Below, piece after piece: positions 1 through 8,865 of a stretch of DNA of 64,000 bases. Under the pieces are notes generated by a model. It did no database searches and had not been told where the DNA came from. It worked only from the letters and a program-made list of their open reading frames with translations. The stretch comes from Nocardia tenerifensis NBRC 101015 (GTDB taxonomy: Bacteria > Actinomycetota > Actinomycetes > Mycobacteriales > Mycobacteriaceae). The stretch covers positions 1 to 64,000 of the forward strand of contig NZ_BAGH01000354.1 of assembly GCF_000308715.1 (NCBI RefSeq), in the 5' to 3' direction. Made by a program: the position numbers and the translations under genes. Position 1 is the first letter of the stretch; each line of letters starts with the position of its first letter.

Positions 1-679
1 CCGCGCGCAGCGCCGCCACCGCCTCGATGCTGCGCTCCACCCGCTTCTCCACCGAGAGCCTGCCGCAGTGCACGAGCAGCGGATGCCCCGGCACGCCCAG
101 GTCCGCGCGCAGCCTGCCGTCGCGGCGGCGCGGGCTGAACAGATCGAGATCGACGCCGAGCGGCACCAGCTCGACGTTCGGCGCGCCGATCCGCAGGAAC
201 TCCTCGCGCGCGAATTCGGTGGTGCAGACGACGATGTCGTAGTCGGCGGCGGTGCGGCCGTTGGCCACGTCGGCGCAGCGCCTCGCCGCCCGGCGCGGCA
301 TGAACTGGCCGAGCAGCCGGTCGAGTCGCTCGTGGGAGATCATCACCCCCGCCACGTCGCGCCGCCGGGCCCAGCGGCCGAAGCCGCGCAGGGTCAGCCG
401 GTCGGACACCTCGAGCACGTCGGGGCGCAGGCCGGTGAGCACGTCGGCCACGCGGCGCGGGTCGGCCGCGCGGTAGCCGCCGGTCCACGGAATGGCCAAG
501 GCGGGCAGGGTTATTCGCACGACACCGGTCGGCAGGAGCTCCTCGCCGCGGCGCGGGCCCGGCACGATGAGCACCACCTCGTGACCCGCCGCCGCGTAGC
601 CCTCACCCAGATGATGCAGCGCAGTGCGCAACCCGCCTGAGCGCGGGCCGTAGAAGTTCGCAAGCTGAACTATGCGCAC
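1..679 (-). CDS. PimC-like GDP-mannose-dependent glycosyltransferase, 3' end outside window
   Basis: The start of a GT-B (family 4 type) glycosyltransferase; the gene runs off the left window edge, so only about 226 residues are visible. The N-terminus reads VRIVQLANFYGPRSGG, and further motifs are EVSDRLTLR, ISHERLDR, VPLGVDL and VHCGRLSVEK, which match what I recall of mycobacterial PimC, a mannosyltransferase acting on phosphatidylinositol mannosides at the cytoplasmic membrane. The start is GTG at 679, chosen because the conserved N-terminus begins there. The donor-binding C-terminal half, with the expected EXE-type site, is not visible. Other family 4 mannosyltransferases are possible, and the exact acceptor is inference. 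Confidence 0.85.
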   Translation of the reverse strand, partial: MRIVQLANFYGPRSGGLRTALHHLGEGYAAAGHEVVLIVPGPRRGEELLPTGVVRITLPALAIPWTGGYRAADPRRVADVLTGLRPDVLEVSDRLTLRGFGRWARRRDVAGVMISHERLDRLLGQFMPRRAARRCADVANGRTAADYDIVVCTTEFAREEFLRIGAPNVELVPLGVDLDLFSPRRRDGRLRADLGVPGHPLLVHCGRLSVEKRVERSIEAVAALRA

Positions 680-767
680 CTCGCCGATGGTGCAGCCGGT
701 CGGGTTACCGTCGGAACCGAGGCGCCCAACGCGGCGTGAACAGCCGTGAAAGACCCGGCGAACCGGC

Positions 768-1772
768 TCAGTCGGCCGGCCACACCCTGATCAGCCCGTG
801 CCCGCTCGCGGCCTGCACCGGCGACAGCTCGGCGCGCACCGCGATCCAGTCGGTGCCCGCGAAGCGCACGCGCAGGCGCAACAGCCTGGCGTCCCCGGGT
901 TTCTCGGCCAGCTCGGCGCAGGCGGTGCGGAAGCCGGCGAGGTCGTCGGGGTGCACGCTCGGGCGCTCGACGGCCCAGCGGTCCAGCGGCGGGGCCGGGG
1001 TCCTGGTCCACTCGTAGATGAGCGCGGAGGCGAGGCCGACGAAGCCGATGCCGTCGTCGGTCCGCCGGGAGACCGCGCGCAGCATGGCCATGTCGACATC
1101 GGGTTGGGCTGGCGCGTCGGCGCATTCGCGCATCACCGCCCTGATCCGGCGGGCGACCGGGTCGGCCGTGGTCACCATCTGGAAGCCGCGCACGATATCG
1201 TCGTCGCCGATCATGTCGACCGCGCTCTGGTGCCTGCCGTCGAGCGCGCCGGTCATCTCGAAGTACTCGACGCGCCCCTCGAAACGCACCATGCGCCCGA
1301 AGGCCTCCGGCGGCGTCCGGATCACCCGGACATCCTCGGGCGCCCGCGCGAACACCAGTTCCTCCAAACCCGGTCCATGGTGGGCCAATTCGGTGTCGGC
1401 CTGCCAATCCCAGGCGGCGACCCGAGGACGCTGCGGCGTTCGGGCGTCGGCAGGTCCCGCCCACACCTGCACACCGTGCACCTCGTCGAACGCGCACCGG
1501 ACGGGCACGCCGACCACGACGAGCCCCTCCTCGTGATGGTCCACGGCCGCTCCGGTGTCGACGCAGCCCTGCACCACCTCGGCGATGCGCTGCGGCGCGG
1601 CGGGGTGCAGTTCGCGGCGGACCCGCAGCAGGCTGGCCCATTCCTTGACGGTGTCCCCGTCGGCCACCAGGGTCGGCACCGCGCACCGCCCGGCCGCGTC
1701 GCGGCCGAGTGTCTCGATCAACAACCAATCATAGTGGGGCAGAACAGGTTCCGGCCGATCGCCGTCGGTCAT
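768..1772 (-). CDS. Sensor-like protein with GAF-like and PAS-like regions
   Basis: A 334-residue soluble protein starting MTDGDRPEPVLP. I do not recognise a named family with certainty. The middle resembles a GAF-type sensory fold, and the C-terminal third carries a PAS-like signature (VHPDDLAGF, then an alternating strand pattern ending near WPAD). Its ATG overlaps the stop of the upstream GGDEF-EAL gene by four bases (ATGA, 1769-1772), so the two are almost surely co-translated. That suggests a sensory or regulatory role in the same cyclic-di-GMP pathway, which is inference. No membrane segment or catalytic motif is visible. Confidence 0.7.
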   Translation of the reverse strand: MTDGDRPEPVLPHYDWLLIETLGRDAAGRCAVPTLVADGDTVKEWASLLRVRRELHPAAPQRIAEVVQGCVDTGAAVDHHEEGLVVVGVPVRCAFDEVHGVQVWAGPADARTPQRPRVAAWDWQADTELAHHGPGLEELVFARAPEDVRVIRTPPEAFGRMVRFEGRVEYFEMTGALDGRHQSAVDMIGDDDIVRGFQMVTTADPVARRIRAVMRECADAPAQPDVDMAMLRAVSRRTDDGIGFVGLASALIYEWTRTPAPPLDRWAVERPSVHPDDLAGFRTACAELAEKPGDARLLRLRVRFAGTDWIAVRAELSPVQAASGHGLIRVWPAD

Positions 1773-3661
1773 ATCCCCGCGGTGCCTCGGCTCGCCCTCG
1801 GCAGATCGAGATCCAGCGGGATGCGGCCCGCCGCCAGGTGCGCCTCCACCTCGTCGGAGGGCATCGGCCGCGCGATCAAAAACCCCTGTGCCCGATAGCA
1901 ACCCAGCCCCACCAGGGTGCGCGCCGCCACCGCGGTCTCCACGCCCTCGCCGACCACCCCGAGGCCGAACGAACCGGCAAGGCCGATAATGGATTTCACG
2001 ATGGCGAGATCGTCGGTGCTCGCGCCGAGGCGCTGCACGAAGCCGCGATCGATCTTCACCGCGTCGACCGGCAGCGCCTTGAGATGCGACAGCGAGCTGT
2101 AGCCGGTGCCGAAGTCGTCGATCGCGATCTGCACGCCCATCCGCTTGAGCCCGCGCAGGGTGACCTGCGTGCGCGCCAGATCCTGCACGACGACGTGCTC
2201 GGTGATCTCCAGGCAGATCGAGCTGCCGTCGATGCCGAACAGCCGCAGGATGTCCTCGATCCGCTCCACGAAGTCCAGGCTGACCAGCTGCACCGGCGAA
2301 ACATTGATCCGCATCACGACATTCGCGGCCAGCCCGCGCCTGCGCCACTCGGCGAACTGCGCGCACGCCGACCTGATCACCCAGCGTCCCAGCTCGCCCG
2401 CCAGGTTGGTCGCCTCCGCCACGGTGACGAACGCCGCGGGCGGCAGCAGGCCCCTGGTCGGGTGCAGCCAGCGGACCAGCGCCTCCAGCGCGACGATCCG
2501 GCCGGTCCGCAGGTCGACCTCGGGTTGGTAGTGCAGCAGCAGCGAGCCGTCGGACACCGCGCCGCGCAGGTTGAGCTCCACGTCGTCCTGCAGTTCGAAC
2601 TGAGCCCGCATGGCGTCGGTGAACACGGCGACGCCGTTGCCGCCGCCCGACTTCGCCGACAGCAGCGCGTGATCGGCCCGGCGCAGCACGTCGGCGACGG
2701 TGGTCTCGCCGGGAATGCCCACGGCCACACCGATGCTGGCCGCGCGGCTCACCGACTCGCCGCCGACGGTGACCCGGCGGCCGATGAGCTGCTGAATGCG
2801 GGTGCCCTCCTCCTCGGCCGCGACCGCGTCCATCGGCTTGGCGGGCACGATGACGAACTCGTCGCCGCCGAGGCGCGCGATCATGTCGTCCGGATCGAGG
2901 TGCTCGCGCAGCCGCGAGGACAGCGTGCGGATGAAGTTGTCGCCCGCGGTGTGCCCGAGGAAGTCGTTGAGCGCCTTGAGCCGATCCAGGTCGAGGAAGA
3001 ACGCCGCCACCGGCCCGGGGCTGCCCGGTTTCAACCGCTCGTCCATGTGCTCGAGCAGCGCGCGGCGGTTCGCGAGTCCGGTGAGATCGTCGTGCAGCGC
3101 GATGTAGCGCAGCCGCTCCTCGGCCACCACTCGCGCCTGCAACTGCGCGAACAGCGCGGCGATCGCCTTGAGCACGTTCAGCTCGCGGGTGCTCCACTCC
3201 CGGTCGCCGGTCTTGATGAAGCCGAGCACGCCGGTCGACTCGCCGCGCGAGAGCAGCGGCACCGCCGCCGTGGTGACGACGGGAAGGCCCGAGGCGCGGC
3301 GCATCGTCTCCTGATAGTCGGCGAACTCCGGCGTCGGGCGGGCGATCATCGGCTCGGTCGCGTGCTCGAAGGCGCGGAAGACCGGGTCGGCGCCCTCGAA
3401 GTAGACGACCTCGAGCGGGTCCGGATCCGGCACCTGCGGCCGGTGCGGCCACTCCGCGATCAGCACCGAGGCCCGGCGCTCGCGGTCGGTGTGGCGGACG
3501 TAGCTGAAGTCGACGTCGAAGTACTCGACCAGCTGGGCCAGCACCCGTTCGGTCGCCTCGGCCATGGTGGTGGCGTCGACGCCCATCAGCTCGGAGGCGA
3601 CCTGAGTCACCAATGAGTCGAGCGTCCGCCGAGGCACCTTGTCTCCGATCACGCTATCCAC
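1769..3661 (-). CDS. GAF-GGDEF-EAL cyclic-di-GMP synthase/phosphodiesterase
   Basis: A 630-residue protein with a GAF-like N-terminal region (about residues 15-180), a GGDEF domain (190-350) and an EAL domain (365-620). The synthase signature is intact as LGGDEFV at about 265-269, and the phosphodiesterase signature is intact as ALEALVRW at about 391-398, so both halves may be active. I see no RxxD inhibitory site just before GGDEF. Length and order match M. tuberculosis Rv1354c, a bifunctional c-di-GMP enzyme. It is cytoplasmic with no transmembrane segment. It is first in a two-gene operon; the following gene overlaps its stop by four bases. Confidence 0.93.
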   Translation of the reverse strand: MDSVIGDKVPRRTLDSLVTQVASELMGVDATTMAEATERVLAQLVEYFDVDFSYVRHTDRERRASVLIAEWPHRPQVPDPDPLEVVYFEGADPVFRAFEHATEPMIARPTPEFADYQETMRRASGLPVVTTAAVPLLSRGESTGVLGFIKTGDREWSTRELNVLKAIAALFAQLQARVVAEERLRYIALHDDLTGLANRRALLEHMDERLKPGSPGPVAAFFLDLDRLKALNDFLGHTAGDNFIRTLSSRLREHLDPDDMIARLGGDEFVIVPAKPMDAVAAEEEGTRIQQLIGRRVTVGGESVSRAASIGVAVGIPGETTVADVLRRADHALLSAKSGGGNGVAVFTDAMRAQFELQDDVELNLRGAVSDGSLLLHYQPEVDLRTGRIVALEALVRWLHPTRGLLPPAAFVTVAEATNLAGELGRWVIRSACAQFAEWRRRGLAANVVMRINVSPVQLVSLDFVERIEDILRLFGIDGSSICLEITEHVVVQDLARTQVTLRGLKRMGVQIAIDDFGTGYSSLSHLKALPVDAVKIDRGFVQRLGASTDDLAIVKSIIGLAGSFGLGVVGEGVETAVAARTLVGLGCYRAQGFLIARPMPSDEVEAHLAAGRIPLDLDLPRASRGTAGI

Positions 3662-4316
3662 GGGTGTCCACGCCAGGCGTCGGCCGCCGTCGGCTGCGGG
3701 GCCGCCGGCCGCGACTCCGGGTGGCGGCCGGATCGCTCAGGCAGGGCACCAACGCCATGGTCTCATGCTCAGGTACTGAGAGCAGGTCCGAGAAACGAAG
3801 CGACGCCAGTGTATCCACGAAATGCGGGAAAATCGTGGCCGGTGCGCTGGAGGGTCGCGCTTTTCGGCTGCTGTCATCACCCATTCCGTCACCCCACCGT
3901 CCCGGGGTCGGTGTCCGACGCTCGGCGTCCATGCCGTTCGACGCGTATCGGCGAGCCCTGCGATTCATCGGCGATTGCCCGACGAGGCCGATTATCCCAC
4001 CGGAGCGGACCGGGCCGGTAGCGATCTTCCGAATCGGGTCCCGGCGGGAAATGTCGCGCAACCGTGCTCGCCTCGACAGCCATACTGTTCCTACTCCGTT
4101 GCTCCGCATCCTTCGCGGTCGTCGCACCGTGGCCGACGGCTCTGTTTGCCTAGGGCAGTATCCGTCATCGGGCAAGAATTGACCAGACGTCTGGTTAATC
4201 TTCCGAAAACTGGACGCGCTGTAGCTAATTACCCCTGGTCAAAGGTGATCTTTCCCCGGAACGAGATACCGGGGGGACCGGTCGGTTCTAGCGGAGCTAA
4301 TCGATAGCATCCTGGT
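3662..4316. other. 655-bp gene-free stretch upstream of the c-di-GMP operon
   Basis: Open frames exist on both strands, but their translations are rich in Arg, Pro and Ser without recognisable motifs and they overlap each other, so I read none as a gene. It should hold the promoter of the GGDEF-EAL gene (start 3661). A palindrome at 4182-4195 is listed separately, and a short dyad CTCAG-GTA-CTGAG lies at 3768-3780. Confidence 0.5.
4182..4195. promoter_or_regulatory. Perfect 14-bp palindrome ACCAGACGTCTGGT
   Basis: A perfect inverted repeat, ACCAGAC/GTCTGGT with no spacer, in the gene-free stretch. Size and symmetry are typical of operators for TetR-family dimers. No TetR gene lies in the window next to it, so regulator and target are unknown. 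It is about 520 bp upstream of the GGDEF-EAL start. Confidence 0.4.
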
Positions 4317-4329
4317 CTAGACCAGGATG
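4308..4329 (-). terminator. 22-bp perfect palindrome over a stop codon, possible terminator
   Basis: CATCCTGGTCT followed by its exact reverse complement. It includes the last codons and TAG stop of the effector-binding-domain gene ending at 4317. As RNA it folds with a 9-bp stem and TCTA loop. There is no clear U-run after it, so a terminator role is only likely; a protein-binding palindrome is the alternative. Confidence 0.4.
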
Positions 4330-4751
4330 GAGATGAACAGCTCGACCGAGTCCGGCCCCTGCCAGATCTCGATCTCCTCCCGGTAGGCCCGGGTGATCTC
4401 GGCCGAGGCCGTCGCGTCGTCGACCTGGGCCCACACGTCCTCCACCGGATCGTGGTAGTCCCCGTTCGGCGCGAAGCGGGCGTACACGCCCTTGGGCACG
4501 CGCACCAGGACGTCGCCGATCGGCACCGAATCCGGTTCGCGGTACTCGAAACAGACCACGGCGTTGTAGTTGCCCGCCGGGTCCGGCACGTAGACCGTGT
4601 ACATCGGGCGCTCGGCGCCCTCGCGGTCGCGCAGCCGATCCTTGAGGAACTCGATCAGGTCGCTGTTGCTGACCTTGAAACTCGGGCGCACCCTCGGCAC
4701 GACGAGACCGCCGTAAATCGCCTCACCCCGCACTGCGATCGCGTAGCTCAT
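4317..4751 (-). CDS. GyrI-like/AraC effector-binding domain protein (second of pair)
   Basis: A 144-residue stand-alone protein resembling the effector-binding (GyrI-like, BmrR C-terminal type) fold: residues such as VCFEYREPDSVPIGDV, then VPKGVYARF, then an acidic helix and a terminal ELFISI strand. No DNA-binding domain is attached. Stand-alone members usually bind small hydrophobic or cationic ligands, or act as gyrase inhibitor-like proteins; the ligand is unknown here. The ATG at 4751 overlaps the stop of the preceding paralogue (ATGA), so the two are co-translated. I chose this start because of the overlap. Confidence 0.75.
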   Translation of the reverse strand: MSYAIAVRGEAIYGGLVVPRVRPSFKVSNSDLIEFLKDRLRDREGAERPMYTVYVPDPAGNYNAVVCFEYREPDSVPIGDVLVRVPKGVYARFAPNGDYHDPVEDVWAQVDDATASAEITRAYREEIEIWQGPDSVELFISILV

Positions 4752-5191
4752 CGGGCGTCGACCGCCAGGTACAGCTCGATCTTGTACGCGTGTGGGTAAC
4801 ACTCGAAATCGCCGGTGTAGGTCCGCTTGATCTGGTTGTGCTCCTCGGCGTAGGCGATCTGGGTCCACAGGTCGGTCATCACCTGCGGGAAGTTACCGAC
4901 CGAGGAGAACCGCGCATAGGTGCCGCGCGGCAGCCGGGCCACCAGATGCCCGCGCGTGACGTCGCCGAAGGACGCGCACTCGTAGCCGACGATCTGGGTG
5001 TTGTAGGTGCCGAGCTCGCCAGTGTAGTCGGTGTAGGCACTGGCCAGCGGGCCGCCGAGCTCCTGGTGCAGCACGGTCGCCCAGGCCGCCTCCAGGTCGT
5101 GATCACGCAGCTCACCGAGCGCACGTTTGGGGCTGCGCACCGGCAGCCCGGCAACCCACGTCTCGTCCCGCTCGACGATTTCAAACTGCAT
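4748..5191 (-). CDS. GyrI-like/AraC effector-binding domain protein (first of pair)
   Basis: A 147-residue protein, MQFEIVERDETWVAGLPVRS at the N-terminus, which is the typical opening of stand-alone effector-binding-domain proteins (the strand carrying a xVAGxxVR pattern). It ends in YKIELYLAV, as in the family. It is a diverged paralogue of its downstream neighbour and overlaps it by four bases. The pair could form a heterodimer, but that is inference. An AAAGAG-type ribosome site sits about 7 nt upstream of the ATG. Confidence 0.75.
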   Translation of the reverse strand: MQFEIVERDETWVAGLPVRSPKRALGELRDHDLEAAWATVLHQELGGPLASAYTDYTGELGTYNTQIVGYECASFGDVTRGHLVARLPRGTYARFSSVGNFPQVMTDLWTQIAYAEEHNQIKRTYTGDFECYPHAYKIELYLAVDAR

Positions 5192-5461
5192 GGAAGGACT
5201 CTTTCGAGATGAATACGGGGGCGAAGTCGCCGTGGGATGCGGCGGCAACGCCCGGCGAGCGCAGCGAGCTTCGGGCGAAGCGCGCATCCGGTCGGTCGGA
5301 AAGGCCATGCTATCAACACAGACCGCGTGGTCACGATCACATGTCCGCGTCGAGTGCCCTTACCGGCGACCGTCCCGAACTGGACAAACGACCGGCGAGC
5401 GGGAAACGCGCGCGTGGGTATAGCCACTCCGACACGGCACGGCGACACCGAACGGAGCCCG

Positions 5462-6754
5462 ATGACCGACAGCCCGATCCACGACGCGTTGGACAAGCTG
5501 GCCGCGGCGACGACCGAGCAGGTGATCGGCTGGCGCAGGCACCTGCACCGGCATCCCGAGCTGTCGAACCGGGAGGTGAACACCGCGGCCCTCATCGCCG
5601 AGCACCTGCGCTCCCTGAAGCTGGACGAGGTGCGCACCGGCATCGCGGGCCACGGCGTCGTCGGGGTGCTGCGCGGCGGGCAGCCCGGCGAGCGGGTGAT
5701 CGCCCTGCGCGCCGATATCGACGCGCTGCCGGTGCCGGACGAGTGCGGCGTCGACTTCGCCTCGCACGTGGTCGACGCCGACTACCCCGGCGGCCCGTTT
5801 CCGGTGTCGCACGCCTGCGGCCACGACTGCCACACCGCGATGCTCATGGGCGCGGCGAGCGTGCTGGCCGGCGTGCGCGAGCGGCTGCCCGGCACCGTGC
5901 TCTTCGTCTTCCAGCCCGCCGAGGAAGGGCCGCCGGTGGACGAGCGGGGCGGGGCACGAGAGATGCTGGCGCAGGGCGTGTTCGCCGATCCGGCGCCGAC
6001 CATGGCGTTCGGCTTCCACGTGACGCCGTTTCCCAAGGGTTACCTGGGCTATCGCGTCGGCAACCAGTTCGGCGCCTCCTGCCTGGTGCGCATCGTCGTC
6101 ACCGGGCAGCAGGTGCACGGGTCGACGCCCTGGCTGGGCGTGGACCCGATGCCCGCGGTCGGCGCCGTGCTCACCGGCATCGGCCAGCTCTATCGGCAGG
6201 TGAGCGCGTTCGATCCGATCACCGTGTCGATCGGGCACGTCGAGGACGTCGGGCGGTTCAACATCATCGGCCGGACCGTCACGCTCTGGGGCACCATCCG
6301 CTGCGCGGTGGAGTCCGACATGGCCGAGGTGCGGCAGCGGCTCACGACGCTCGCCGAGCACACGGCCCAGGCCTACAACACCACCGCCACCGTCGACTAT
6401 CTCCAAGACGTGCCCGCGGTGCACAACACCGAGGAGTGGATCGACGCCGCGCTGCCGACGATGCGCCGCGTCGCGGGCGCCGACCGGGTGGTGCAGACCC
6501 CGGCGACGCTCGGCTACGACGACGTCTCGGAGTTCGTCAACAACTACGGCGGCCTCTACGTGACGCTAGGCGTGCAGGACGCCGAACTCGGCGACAACGG
6601 GATGCCGGTCCCGGCCCCCGGCGGCCGCGGGCTGGCCATGAATCACAGCCCGCACTTCTACGCCGACGACGACACCCTCGGCCTCGGCGTGCGGCTGCAC
6701 GCGCACGTGGCCCACGACCATCTCACCGGCGCCCTCGCGCCGCACCTACCGTGA
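5462..6754 (+). CDS. M20-family amidohydrolase (amino-acid amide/peptide deacylase type)
   Basis: A 430-residue metallohydrolase of the M20 (peptidase D/aminoacylase) family. The metal-binding motifs are visible: HACGHDCHTAM at about residue 118-128 and QPAEEGPP at about 150-157, with an ALRADIDALP motif ahead and a C-terminal NHSPHFY that fits the last metal-ligand region. Such enzymes remove acyl groups from amino acids or cleave small amides in the cytoplasm; the substrate cannot be told. The start MTDSPIHDALD at 5462 is chosen because family similarity begins there; the frame is open further upstream but looks non-coding. The stop overlaps the next gene by four bases (GTGA). Confidence 0.88.
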   Translation: MTDSPIHDALDKLAAATTEQVIGWRRHLHRHPELSNREVNTAALIAEHLRSLKLDEVRTGIAGHGVVGVLRGGQPGERVIALRADIDALPVPDECGVDFASHVVDADYPGGPFPVSHACGHDCHTAMLMGAASVLAGVRERLPGTVLFVFQPAEEGPPVDERGGAREMLAQGVFADPAPTMAFGFHVTPFPKGYLGYRVGNQFGASCLVRIVVTGQQVHGSTPWLGVDPMPAVGAVLTGIGQLYRQVSAFDPITVSIGHVEDVGRFNIIGRTVTLWGTIRCAVESDMAEVRQRLTTLAEHTAQAYNTTATVDYLQDVPAVHNTEEWIDAALPTMRRVAGADRVVQTPATLGYDDVSEFVNNYGGLYVTLGVQDAELGDNGMPVPAPGGRGLAMNHSPHFYADDDTLGLGVRLHAHVAHDHLTGALAPHLP

Positions 6755-7512
6755 AGCACATGTGTCACACCATCGCCGAGCTCGATGCCGCTGTCGCCGA
6801 CTGCTTCGCCTGCCCGCGCCTCGTCGCGTGGCGCGAACACGTCGCCCGCGAGAAACGCGCCGCGTTCCGCGACGAAACCTATTGGGGCAGGCCCGTTCCC
6901 GGTTACGGACCGGACGACGCACGCTTATTCGTCGTCGGCCTCGCGCCGGCCGCGCACGGCGGCAACCGGACCGGGCGCATGTTCACCGGCGACCGCAGCG
7001 GTGACGTGCTCTACGCGGCCATGCACGCGGTCGGGCTGGCCAACCAGCCGACGGCGACGCACCGCGACGACGGCCTGCGCCTGCACGGCGTCCGCGTCAC
7101 CTCGCCCGTGCACTGCGCGCCGCCGGACAACAAGCCGACCCCCGACGAGCGCGACCGCTGCCGGCACTGGCTCGCCACCGAGTTCGACCTGCTCGCACCG
7201 ACCGTCCGCGCCGTCGTGGTGCTCGGCGGGTTCGGCTGGCAGGCGCTGCTGCCCGTCCTCGCGGACGCCGGCTGGATCATTCCGCGCCCGCGACCGAAGT
7301 TCGGCCACGGCGCGCACGTCCAGCTCGCCCCCGCCGACGCCGACCGCGCGCCGCTGCACCTGTTCGGCTGCTACCACGTCAGCCAGCAGAACACCTTCAC
7401 CGGCCGGCTCACGCCCGCGATGGTCGAGCAGGTGCTGAGCACGGCCGCGCGGGCGGCCGGCCTGGACGTCGCCCCGCCGCCGTTCGACGCGCCTGCTCCG
7501 CCGTTCAACTGA
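6751..7512 (+). CDS. udgB: Family 5 uracil-DNA glycosylase (UdgB type)
   Basis: A 253-residue base-excision repair enzyme. It shows the family 5 motifs: GLAPAAHGGNRTGRMFTGD at about residue 68-86 and, near the C-terminus, CYHVSQQNTFTGRLT, the equivalent of the HPSxxN leucine-loop motif. Four cysteines fit an iron-sulfur cluster: CFAC near residue 18-21 and two more in the HCAP and DRCRHW stretches. The GTG start at 6751 overlaps the stop of the amidohydrolase; an in-frame ATG lies three codons later. It removes uracil and related damaged bases, useful in a high-GC genome prone to cytosine deamination. Confidence 0.88.
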   Translation: MKHMCHTIAELDAAVADCFACPRLVAWREHVAREKRAAFRDETYWGRPVPGYGPDDARLFVVGLAPAAHGGNRTGRMFTGDRSGDVLYAAMHAVGLANQPTATHRDDGLRLHGVRVTSPVHCAPPDNKPTPDERDRCRHWLATEFDLLAPTVRAVVVLGGFGWQALLPVLADAGWIIPRPRPKFGHGAHVQLAPADADRAPLHLFGCYHVSQQNTFTGRLTPAMVEQVLSTAARAAGLDVAPPPFDAPAPPFN

Positions 7513-7642
7513 GCACCGCGGGCTCGGCGGCGCACGCTATCGTTGTCGCGGGGAGTCGAAGCCCGGCCTCGAGTTTCGCGCCGCGGCGGAGACGGAGGAG
7601 CAGGGCGGGCCGCGGCACGTCCATGTCGAACGGAGCGGGCCG

Positions 7643-8863
7643 GTGCCCAGTAACCAGATGGTCTTCCTGCTGGTCGATCTCGTGCTCATCGCGGTGGCCG
7701 CGCGCGTGCTCGGCAGGCTGGCGGAGCGGATCGGCCAGCCCGCGGTGATCGGCGAGATCGCGGCCGGAATCATCGCGGGGCCAACGATTCTGGGCGCGCA
7801 GCTGTCCGGCGTCGTCTTTCCCCACGACGTGCGTTCGTATTTGAGCGCGTTCGCGAATGTCGGCGTGATGATCTTCATGTTCCTGGCCGGGCTGGAGATC
7901 GATCGCGGCTCGTTCAACGGCAATCGCCGTGCGGTGGCGGGCATCTCGCTGTCCGCCTACTTCGTGCCCTTCGTGCTCGGCTGCGGGGTGGCGCTCGCGG
8001 TGCTTTCGCGATACCACCACGGGAATCGGTTCACCTTCGCCCTGTTCATCGGCTGCGCGCTCGCCGTCACCGCGTTCCCGGTGCTGGCGCGGATCCTGAT
8101 CGAGCGCGACCTGATGGGCACCAGAATCGGGCAGCTCAGCATGGCCAGCGCGGCCATCGACGACGTCCTGGCGTGGATCGTGCTCGCCTTCGTCATCGGC
8201 CTCGCCCGGCCGGACGCCGGAACCCAGTGGCGCCTGGTGCTTTTCCTGCCGCTGGTGCTGGCCATGTGGTGGCTCATGCGCCCCCTGCTCACCCGCGTCT
8301 CCCGCTCCACCGCGTCGACCAGCGACAATACGATGATCTTCCTCGCCGTCTGCGGCGCGCTGATCTGCGGCGCGGCCACCGAGTGGATCGGCCTGCACCT
8401 GATCTTCGGCGCCTTCCTGTTCGGCGTGATCTTCCCCCGCACCCACCGGCCGGTGGTGGAAACCGGTGCGCGACTGCTGAGTTCGGTCTTCCTGCCCGCC
8501 TTCTTCGTCATCGCGGGGCTCCAGGTGGACCTCGGCTCACTGGACCGCGCGGGCGTCCTCGAGATGCTGGCGATCCTGTCGACCGCCCTGATCGGCAAGC
8601 TCGGCGGCACCTATCTCGCCGCGCGCGCCACCGGCATCGAGCGGCGCGAGGCGGGCGCGCTGGCGAGCCTCATGAACACCAGGGGACTCACCGAGCTGAT
8701 CATCCTGAACATCGGCCTGACCACGGGACTCATCGGCGTGCAGCTGTACTCGATCCTGGTCGTGATGGCGCTGGTGACCACGGCCATGACCGCGCCGCTG
8801 CTCCGGCTGCTCGAGGTGACGCCGGAGCTCGGACGGCTACCGAATCCGGCTGTCCCCCACTGA
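7643..8863 (+). CDS. CPA2-type monovalent cation/proton antiporter
   Basis: A 406-residue polytopic membrane protein of the CPA2 (KefB/NapA-like) family with about 12 predicted membrane helices. Characteristic segments are QPAVIGEIAAGIIAGP near residue 33, LEIDRG near 83, SMASAAIDDVLAW near 168, and MNTRGLTELIILNIG near 346, which contains the family's NTRGLTEL-type signature. It exchanges Na+ or K+ for H+ at the plasma membrane. No NAD-binding RCK domain follows. The start is GTG at 7643 after a GGAGCGG ribosome site. It converges with the epoxide hydrolase gene, two bases apart. Confidence 0.9.
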   Translation: MPSNQMVFLLVDLVLIAVAARVLGRLAERIGQPAVIGEIAAGIIAGPTILGAQLSGVVFPHDVRSYLSAFANVGVMIFMFLAGLEIDRGSFNGNRRAVAGISLSAYFVPFVLGCGVALAVLSRYHHGNRFTFALFIGCALAVTAFPVLARILIERDLMGTRIGQLSMASAAIDDVLAWIVLAFVIGLARPDAGTQWRLVLFLPLVLAMWWLMRPLLTRVSRSTASTSDNTMIFLAVCGALICGAATEWIGLHLIFGAFLFGVIFPRTHRPVVETGARLLSSVFLPAFFVIAGLQVDLGSLDRAGVLEMLAILSTALIGKLGGTYLAARATGIERREAGALASLMNTRGLTELIILNIGLTTGLIGVQLYSILVVMALVTTAMTAPLLRLLEVTPELGRLPNPAVPH

Positions 8864-8865
8864 GT

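Noticed and set aside
68..640. Plus-strand open frame of 190 codons
   Set aside because: It lies opposite the PimC-like gene; its translation is His/Arg/Ala-rich with no motif.
1709..3616. Plus-strand open frame of over 600 codons
   Set aside because: Antisense of the GGDEF-EAL gene; composition is that of a shadow frame in GC-rich DNA.
3654..4175. Minus-strand frame of 173 codons upstream of the c-di-GMP operon
   Set aside because: Arg/Pro-rich, no motif, no ribosome site, overlapped by equally long plus-strand frames.
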